This document shows positions 6,971 through 11,079 of a DNA stretch of 11,079 nt, piece by piece. Numbering within the stretch: position 1 is the stretch's first letter; each line of letters begins with the position of its first letter. The stretch lies in NCBI GenBank assembly GCA_013043915.1, contig JABEVH010000290.1, positions 1 to 11,079 of the forward strand, written 5' to 3'. Position numbers and translations under genes: made by a program. This DNA comes from Pseudomonadales bacterium (lineage in GTDB: Bacteria; Pseudomonadota; Gammaproteobacteria; Pseudomonadales; Moraxellaceae). Below the pieces are notes generated by a model. The model made no database searches. It was not told the DNA's origin and saw nothing but the letters and a program-made list of their open reading frames with translations.

Positions 6971-7959
6971 CTTGTCTCTCCATGCGACAAAGATTGCCAA
7001 AGCACCTCGAAAGAAGGATCTAGCGGCGCTTCAAAGTTCTGCGGAAATGGCCCACCTTGAGAAAACTCCAATTCTCGTGCATGCAGAAATAAACGACCAT
7101 GCCCCCGCTGACGCCAAGCAAGATTCATCGATTCATCCCCGTACTTGTCATCTCCGAGCACAGCATGCCCCAAGCTGCGCGCATGCACGCGAATCTGATG
7201 CGTGCGGCCCGTGTAGATGCGCACGTTAACCCGGCTCAAACCCTGACGACGCTCCTTAACTTCAAAATCTGAACGCGATGCTTTTCCCTCTCGATCTACT
7301 TTGACCCGACGCTCTCCTGAGGGCAACAGATATTTCAGCAGCGGCAACTCTACCCGATGGCGACGCCCTTGCAAATCTCCTACAAGTACGGCCTCATAGC
7401 GTTTAACCATGTGATCTTCACGCAATTGAGCCTGCAAAGACAATAGAACTTTGCGCTCGTAGGCAAGCAGCAGTAAGCCAGATGTATCCCTGTCTAGGCG
7501 ATGAACAAGCTCAAGAAACGTATAGTCGGGGCGCATGGCTCGCAGAGCCTCTATAACCCCGAGTTGTACACCACTACCACCATGAACCGCTAGGCCGTAG
7601 GGTTTATTCAGTACCAGCAGACCATGTTGCTCATAAAGCACACAGGATTCCAGATGACCCGACATCGCTTGCCCAGGAGCACCTGCCGAGGACGGCCCGT
7701 CATTGGCCAAGCGCAGGGGCGGGATACGAACCTGATCACCCACCTGCAAGCGATAGTCAGCTCTCACCCTCCCCCGATTAACCCGAACCTCTCCCCTTCG
7801 CACAATCCGGTATATCAAGGTGCGAGGCGCCCCCTTAAGCTGACCCAAGAGAAAATTATCCAGCCGTTGTCCTTCATGACCAGAATCCACCACCATGATG
7901 CGTACTTGTTGACTCTCAGGCGACCTCAGCACCTCATGCATCAAGACTATCCCCCACAT
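6967..7959 (-). CDS. rluC: 23S rRNA pseudouridine synthase RluC (RluC/RluD family)
   Basis: Pseudouridine synthase expected to modify 23S rRNA; E. coli RluC makes pseudouridines 955, 2504 and 2580. An S4 RNA-binding domain comes first (about residues 30-90), with LDNFLLGQLKGAPRTLIYRI and the basic GEVRVNRGRV. The catalytic domain follows, with the nucleophile Asp156 in the family signature HRLDRDTSG (153-161). Later motifs include GRTHQIRVHA (251-260) and GDDKYGD (269-275). From the ATG at 7959 the length is 330 residues, close to E. coli RluC (319). An in-frame ATG at 7941 has GGGGG nine bases upstream and gives 324 residues; it may be the real start. The gene is divergent from rne, as I recall from other proteobacteria, and overlaps the next gene by 4 bp (ATGA). 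RluC is favoured over RluD because of the rne neighbour. No convincing rluC promoter was found; it probably overlaps the rne promoter. Confidence 0.94.
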   Translation of the reverse strand: MWGIVLMHEVLRSPESQQVRIMVVDSGHEGQRLDNFLLGQLKGAPRTLIYRIVRRGEVRVNRGRVRADYRLQVGDQVRIPPLRLANDGPSSAGAPGQAMSGHLESCVLYEQHGLLVLNKPYGLAVHGGSGVQLGVIEALRAMRPDYTFLELVHRLDRDTSGLLLLAYERKVLLSLQAQLREDHMVKRYEAVLVGDLQGRRHRVELPLLKYLLPSGERRVKVDREGKASRSDFEVKERRQGLSRVNVRIYTGRTHQIRVHARSLGHAVLGDDKYGDESMNLAWRQRGHGRLFLHARELEFSQGGPFPQNFEAPLDPSFEVLWQSLSHGETR

Positions 7960-7967
7960 GGTCGATC

Positions 7968-7996
7968 TTGGCCCTAATGAAATTTTCTGCTATCAT
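7968..7996 (+). promoter_or_regulatory. Predicted extended -10 sigma70 promoter of rne
   Basis: TTGGCC (7968-7973, 4 of 6) is followed after exactly 17 bases by TATCAT (7991-7996, 5 of 6). A TGC immediately before it (7988-7990) forms an extended -10. The predicted start is near 8003, giving a leader of about 410 nt before the rne ATG, comparable with the 361-nt leader of E. coli rne. The -35 lies only 9 bases beyond the rluC ATG at 7959, so the two divergent promoters must interleave. E. coli rne has several promoters, so others may exist here. Confidence 0.65.
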
Positions 7997-8080
7997 CGTG
8001 AAGCCTGTATTGGAACGTGTCGCACCGATGGTGCTGTGGCGAGATTGCCAGCCCAAAGCGGCATTATAAGTAATCAGGTT

Positions 8081-8165
8081 CGTTCTGTGCCAAATTTCAG
8101 CATGAACCCAACCTACGGGTAGGTGCTTAATTTACGTACCGGTGCTCAAGAAAATTGGCAGAACG
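8081..8165 (+). promoter_or_regulatory. Long-range stem in the rne leader
   Basis: CGTTCTG (8081-8087) pairs with CAGAACG (8159-8165). After a TG bulge, CCAA (8090-8093) pairs with TTGG (8155-8158), and after one A-A mismatch TTT (8095-8097) pairs with AAA (8151-8153). That is 14 pairs closing a 53-base domain which holds a small ACCTA/TAGGT hairpin (8111-8124). The stepwise pairing is unlikely by chance alone and suggests a folded RNA domain. Confidence 0.5.
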
Positions 8166-8247
8166 TGTTTTGGTCGCGGTTATGATGCCGCGTGTTAATA
8201 ATGCTTAGTGCCCAGGGTGTGAGCCTGGCCTGAGCTGATAGATTTCG

Positions 8248-8273
8248 GGTGTTTTGACTTGGTTCGAAACATC
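8248..8273 (+). promoter_or_regulatory. 10-bp hairpin in the rne leader
   Basis: GGTGTTTTGA (8248-8257) pairs with TCGAAACATC (8264-8273) through eight Watson-Crick and two G-U pairs, with a six-base CTTGGT loop. It is the most regular single hairpin of the leader and lies about 140 nt before the rne start codon. It is followed by a second small hairpin at 8278-8293. No U tract follows, so it is not a terminator. A candidate recognition element for RNase E, by analogy with E. coli. Confidence 0.5.
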
Positions 8274-8412
8274 GGGGTGAGGCGTGTGCCTTAATGTGGT
8301 TTGATGATACGGACATGCTCCTTTTTACCTGGGGTATAGCCGCCAGAGATCCTCGGAATCTTCAGGCTGAGACCGGCCGTCCTGCGCTTGAGCCTACCTT
8401 TTGTGGTTGACT

Positions 8413-11055
8413 ATGAAGCGCATGCTGATAAATGCCGCGCACGACGAAGAAATTCGCGTAGCGATGGTGGATGGACAGAAACTATATGATTTTGACCTAG
8501 AGCATCTGGCTAGGGAACAAAAAAAGGCCAATATATACAAAGGCCGTATAACACGTGTTGAACCTTCTCTTGAAGCCGCCTTTATCGACTTTGGTGCCGA
8601 GCGACATGGCTTTTTGCCATTGAAAGAAATTTCGAAAGAGTATTTTAACCGTTCCGGTAAAGATGGCCAAGGACGCGTGAATATACGCGATGCCTTGCAG
8701 GAAGGCCAAGAGCTTATCGTACAAGTTGAGAAAGAAGAGCGTGGTAACAAAGGCGCCGCTTTATCAACATTCATCTCCCTCGCAGGTCGCTACCTCGTCC
8801 TGATGCCTAATAACCCTCGTGCTGGTGGCATTTCTCGCCGCATCGAAGGTGAGGAACGCCAAGAACTTAAAGACACACTTAGCCACCTTAATCTAAGTGG
8901 GGATATGGGAGTTATCGTTCGTACCGCCGGGGTGGGTCGTTCGCCTGAAGAACTGCAGTGGGATCTGGATTACCTCCTGACGCTCTGGGGAGCCATCACC
9001 AAGGCAGCTGGCGAATGCAAAGCCCCTACGCTGATCTACCAGGAATCCAACGTCGTTATCCGCGCTGTTCGCGATTACCTGCGCAATGACATTAATGAAG
9101 TCTTGATCGATAGCGAACCTGCGTGGCAACAGGCCATGGATTTTGTGCAGAAGGTCATGCCTCACTTCCAAACACGCATCAAACTATACAAAGATACCGT
9201 GCCCCTTTTTAATCGCTACCAAATTGAAGGCCAGATTGAGACCGCCTACCAGCGCGAGGTTAAGTTACCCTCTGGTGGCTCTATCGTTATCGATCCCACA
9301 GAAGCGTTGGTCTCTATCGATATCAACTCATCACGCTCCACCAAGGGCGGGGATATCGAAGAAACAGCACTAAACACCAACCTTGAGGCAGCCGATGAAA
9401 TTGCTCGGCAGTTGCGCCTGCGCGACATAGGCGGCTTGATCGTCATCGACTTTATCGACATGGTTCCGGTCAAAAACCAGCGAGCTGTTGAAGACCGTTT
9501 ACGTGATGCCCTGGCGGTAGATCGCGCACGTATTCAGATCGGGCGCATCTCAAAGTTTGGTCTGCTAGAGCTTTCCCGTCAGCGCCTGCGTCCTTCCCTG
9601 GAAGAAACAACAGGGCTGGTATGTCCGCGCTGCCATGGCACGGGGGTGATACGCGATGTACGTTCACTATCCCTGTCTATCCTTCGCATCATTGAAGAGG
9701 AGGTATTAAAAGAGCGTTCTGCTGAAATTAGAGCACAAGTTCCGGTGGTCGTAGCCTCTTTCATCCTCAATGAGAAACGTAAAGTTATTGCAGAACTTGA
9801 ATTGCGCTCCAATGTACGCATTCTTATTTTACCAGATCCTTACCTGGAAACCCCGCACTACTCAGTACAGCGTTTACGCGACGATCAGGTCGAAGAGCTT
9901 GATACTCCGGTAGCTTCATTCCGCTTGGTCGAAGGCATACAACCACCGATAGAAGAGCAAGCGAAGACCATGCAGCCCATGGAACCGCGTAGCGAAGCAG
10001 CCGTCAAAATGGTTCCGCGCGATACAACCCCTGCAGCTCCATCACCCGTAGCGCCGCCTCAGACAACGCCTCCTGCGATAAACACAACCACAGCTACCAA
10101 GCCGGGTTTTCTGGCATGGTTTGCTAACTTGTTCACGGCTCAGCCTGCTGAGAACAAACCAGCCCAGCCAGAGCGAGGCCCTTCTGCAAAGATTCCTGCT
10201 GAACGCCAAGGAGGCCAGCCACAACGGCCACCACGTGAGCGCAATCGTGATGGCCGTCCTCAGCAACAGCGCCGTCAGACTGAAGCTAACGGCAAGCCGC
10301 AAGGGGAAAATCGTCAACCCGCCGCCCCCCAAGAAACCAAAACAGCTATAGAGCCCCGTCAAGCCGGACCAAGCAATAAGCCCGCTCGTCCACCACGTCC
10401 ACCGCGCGCTGAAAAGCCCCAAGACAATAAGTACTCGACTGAAACCTCTGTCAGTACAGCTGGCCATGCCGCTGCTCCAACTGAAACAGCTTCAGACTCC
10501 AAGCAAAGACCACGTAATGCCCAGCAACGTGATCGTCGTGATCGCCCACCACGGCAGCGAGATCCCTCGGTCATTACGCCCGACACCGTGACGTTGAATC
10601 AAAAGCCTGATACATCGCGTCCCAGTGAGGTCATTGAAGACCGCAGCCTGCCTATAGTCACCGCGGCAAGTACTCCCGTGAGCACGCTCCCAACCGTCAC
10701 TGAACCACCAGCGGCTACTAACACACAGGCTGTGGTTGTTAGTCAGCCTCAGCAGGCGATAGAAATCGTAAGCGCTGCTGATTTTGTTGCCCAAGAGAGT
10801 CTCCAGGAGCAGATTGAGGCTACACCTGCTGCTGTCTCACCCGTTATGACGTCCACACCCGTTGAACGTCCTCGCCGCGCGGCCAACGATCCTCGCGAAC
10901 GTCGACGCCAGCAACACCGTATGTCAGCAGACGCGGCAGCAGCTAATGCCGCGCCCACACCAACCACTGTGGCTATCGTGGGCGACGAGCCCGTAGTAAT
11001 GCAACCTCCTGCACCACCATCCCAGGAGGAGCCGCCTGCACTACCAGTCGAATAA
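8413..11055 (+). CDS. rne: Ribonuclease E, endoribonuclease and RNA degradosome scaffold
   Basis: Essential 5'-sensing endoribonuclease for mRNA decay and for processing rRNA, tRNA and sRNA; about 880 residues. The catalytic half keeps E. coli numbering: an S1 domain (about 35-125), metal-binding D303 in SIDINS and D346 in IVIDFIDM, and the Zn-link cysteines C404 and C407 in CPRCHGTG, which hold the tetramer together. After about 510 the tail is low in complexity, rich in Pro, Gln, Ala and Arg, and probably disordered. It holds GFLAWFANLF (565-574), resembling the membrane-binding helix of E. coli. Arginine-rich patches lie near 602-622, 698-717 and 818-836, the last containing NDPR (825-828). 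No RhlB or enolase site of E. coli type was recognised. The ATG at 8413 matches E. coli MKRMLINA; the frame opens four codons earlier at a TTG, but those codons lack homology. The stop is 24 bp before the window end, so no terminator can be seen. Confidence 0.98.
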   Translation: MKRMLINAAHDEEIRVAMVDGQKLYDFDLEHLAREQKKANIYKGRITRVEPSLEAAFIDFGAERHGFLPLKEISKEYFNRSGKDGQGRVNIRDALQEGQELIVQVEKEERGNKGAALSTFISLAGRYLVLMPNNPRAGGISRRIEGEERQELKDTLSHLNLSGDMGVIVRTAGVGRSPEELQWDLDYLLTLWGAITKAAGECKAPTLIYQESNVVIRAVRDYLRNDINEVLIDSEPAWQQAMDFVQKVMPHFQTRIKLYKDTVPLFNRYQIEGQIETAYQREVKLPSGGSIVIDPTEALVSIDINSSRSTKGGDIEETALNTNLEAADEIARQLRLRDIGGLIVIDFIDMVPVKNQRAVEDRLRDALAVDRARIQIGRISKFGLLELSRQRLRPSLEETTGLVCPRCHGTGVIRDVRSLSLSILRIIEEEVLKERSAEIRAQVPVVVASFILNEKRKVIAELELRSNVRILILPDPYLETPHYSVQRLRDDQVEELDTPVASFRLVEGIQPPIEEQAKTMQPMEPRSEAAVKMVPRDTTPAAPSPVAPPQTTPPAINTTTATKPGFLAWFANLFTAQPAENKPAQPERGPSAKIPAERQGGQPQRPPRERNRDGRPQQQRRQTEANGKPQGENRQPAAPQETKTAIEPRQAGPSNKPARPPRPPRAEKPQDNKYSTETSVSTAGHAAAPTETASDSKQRPRNAQQRDRRDRPPRQRDPSVITPDTVTLNQKPDTSRPSEVIEDRSLPIVTAASTPVSTLPTVTEPPAATNTQAVVVSQPQQAIEIVSAADFVAQESLQEQIEATPAAVSPVMTSTPVERPRRAANDPRERRRQQHRMSADAAAANAAPTPTTVAIVGDEPVVMQPPAPPSQEEPPALPVE

Positions 11056-11079
11056 GTAGACGTTAACCCTACCCCCTCC

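Larger units (their letters stand above)
8003..8412 (+). promoter_or_regulatory. Long structured 5' leader of rne, candidate autoregulatory element
   Basis: This gene-free stretch of about 410 bases between the predicted promoter and the rne ATG is full of inverted repeats found by eye. They are a GCACC/GGTGC hairpin (8022-8034), a long-range stem (8081-8165) enclosing ACCTA/TAGGT (8111-8124), CGCGG/CCGCG (8175-8192), CCAGG/CCTGG (8212-8228), a 10-bp stem (8248-8273), TGAGGC/GCCTTA (8278-8293), and AGCC/GGCT enclosing AGAT/ATCT (8338-8368). In E. coli the rne leader forms hairpins that RNase E itself recognises, so that excess enzyme destroys its own mRNA. A similar role is inferred here. I did not align it to the E. 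coli leader, and no good ribosome site is visible before the ATG. Confidence 0.6.

Noticed and set aside
8085..8100. CTGT-N8-TCAG, one base away from an SOS box, in the rne leader
   Set aside because: It has a half-site mismatch, is downstream of the promoter, and is explained by the long-range stem at 8081-8165.
8028..8196. Tiny frames in the rne leader (for example 13 codons from ATG 8028, and short ones at 8102 and 8182)
   Set aside because: No Shine-Dalgarno sequence precedes any of them and they fall in paired stems; nothing supports a leader peptide.
8394..8774. Minus-strand open frame of 126 codons overlapping the start of rne
   Set aside because: It is antisense to the conserved RNase E N-terminus, with a Ser/Arg-rich composition typical of shadow frames.
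10042..10967. Antisense hydrophobic or Arg/Trp-rich frames opposite the RNase E tail
   Set aside because: They mirror the Pro/Arg-rich repeats of the sense strand, with no start signals and no recognised domain.
1..11079. Search for tRNA, rRNA, CRISPR arrays, insertion sequences, attachment sites and toxin-antitoxin or defence genes
   Set aside because: No repeated spacers, terminal repeats, transposase or recombinase motifs, or cloverleaf sequences were seen; all long frames are accounted for by chromosomal genes.

Overview
The window looks like ordinary chromosomal housekeeping DNA of a Gram-negative proteobacterium. It carries an RNase E of the large E. coli/Pseudomonas type, an E. coli-type LexA with CTGT-N8-ACAG operators, a type IA topoisomerase with C-terminal zinc fingers, and the order rne / rluC / HAD phosphatase / S49 peptidase, which I recall as common in gamma- and betaproteobacteria. 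Base composition is moderate and looks even. I see no insertion sequence, integrase, tRNA, CRISPR array or other sign of transfer. Gamma is slightly favoured because RNase E matches E. coli residue numbers exactly through its catalytic half. The basic N-terminus of the peptidase is also typical of betaproteobacteria, so the class stays open.

Layout. Positions 1-2142 (minus) hold topA, cut by the window edge inside its third zinc finger, with its own sigma70-like promoter at 2190-2218. Upstream of it on the same strand lie two uncharacterised genes: a one-helix membrane protein (2223-2657) and a Cys/His-containing cytoplasmic protein (2659-3336). A 161-bp divergent region with two perfect LexA boxes separates these from lexA (3498-4139, plus), which overlaps a BaiN/HI0933-like flavoprotein gene (4120-5325). 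That gene meets the opposing S49 peptidase gene (5322-6293, minus) tail to tail, with overlapping stop codons. The minus-strand cluster rluC (6967-7959), HAD phosphatase (6320-6970) and S49 peptidase reads as one operon, with an ATGA overlap and a short gap. From 7960 to 8412 is a 453-bp gene-free stretch containing a good extended -10 promoter and a strongly folded leader of about 410 nt for rne (8413-11055, plus).

How the parts relate: lexA autoregulates through its two operators and may also affect the divergent unknown genes. The rne leader is well suited to the autoregulation known for E. coli RNase E, which senses its own 5' UTR, although the sequence here was only folded by eye. The RNase E tail carries a membrane-anchor-like helix and three arginine-rich patches expected of an RNA degradosome scaffold. 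No clearly novel defence or mobile system was found. The most worthwhile leads are the rne leader, the LexA recognition-helix substitutions, the unknown gene divergent from lexA, and the linear motifs in the RNase E tail.
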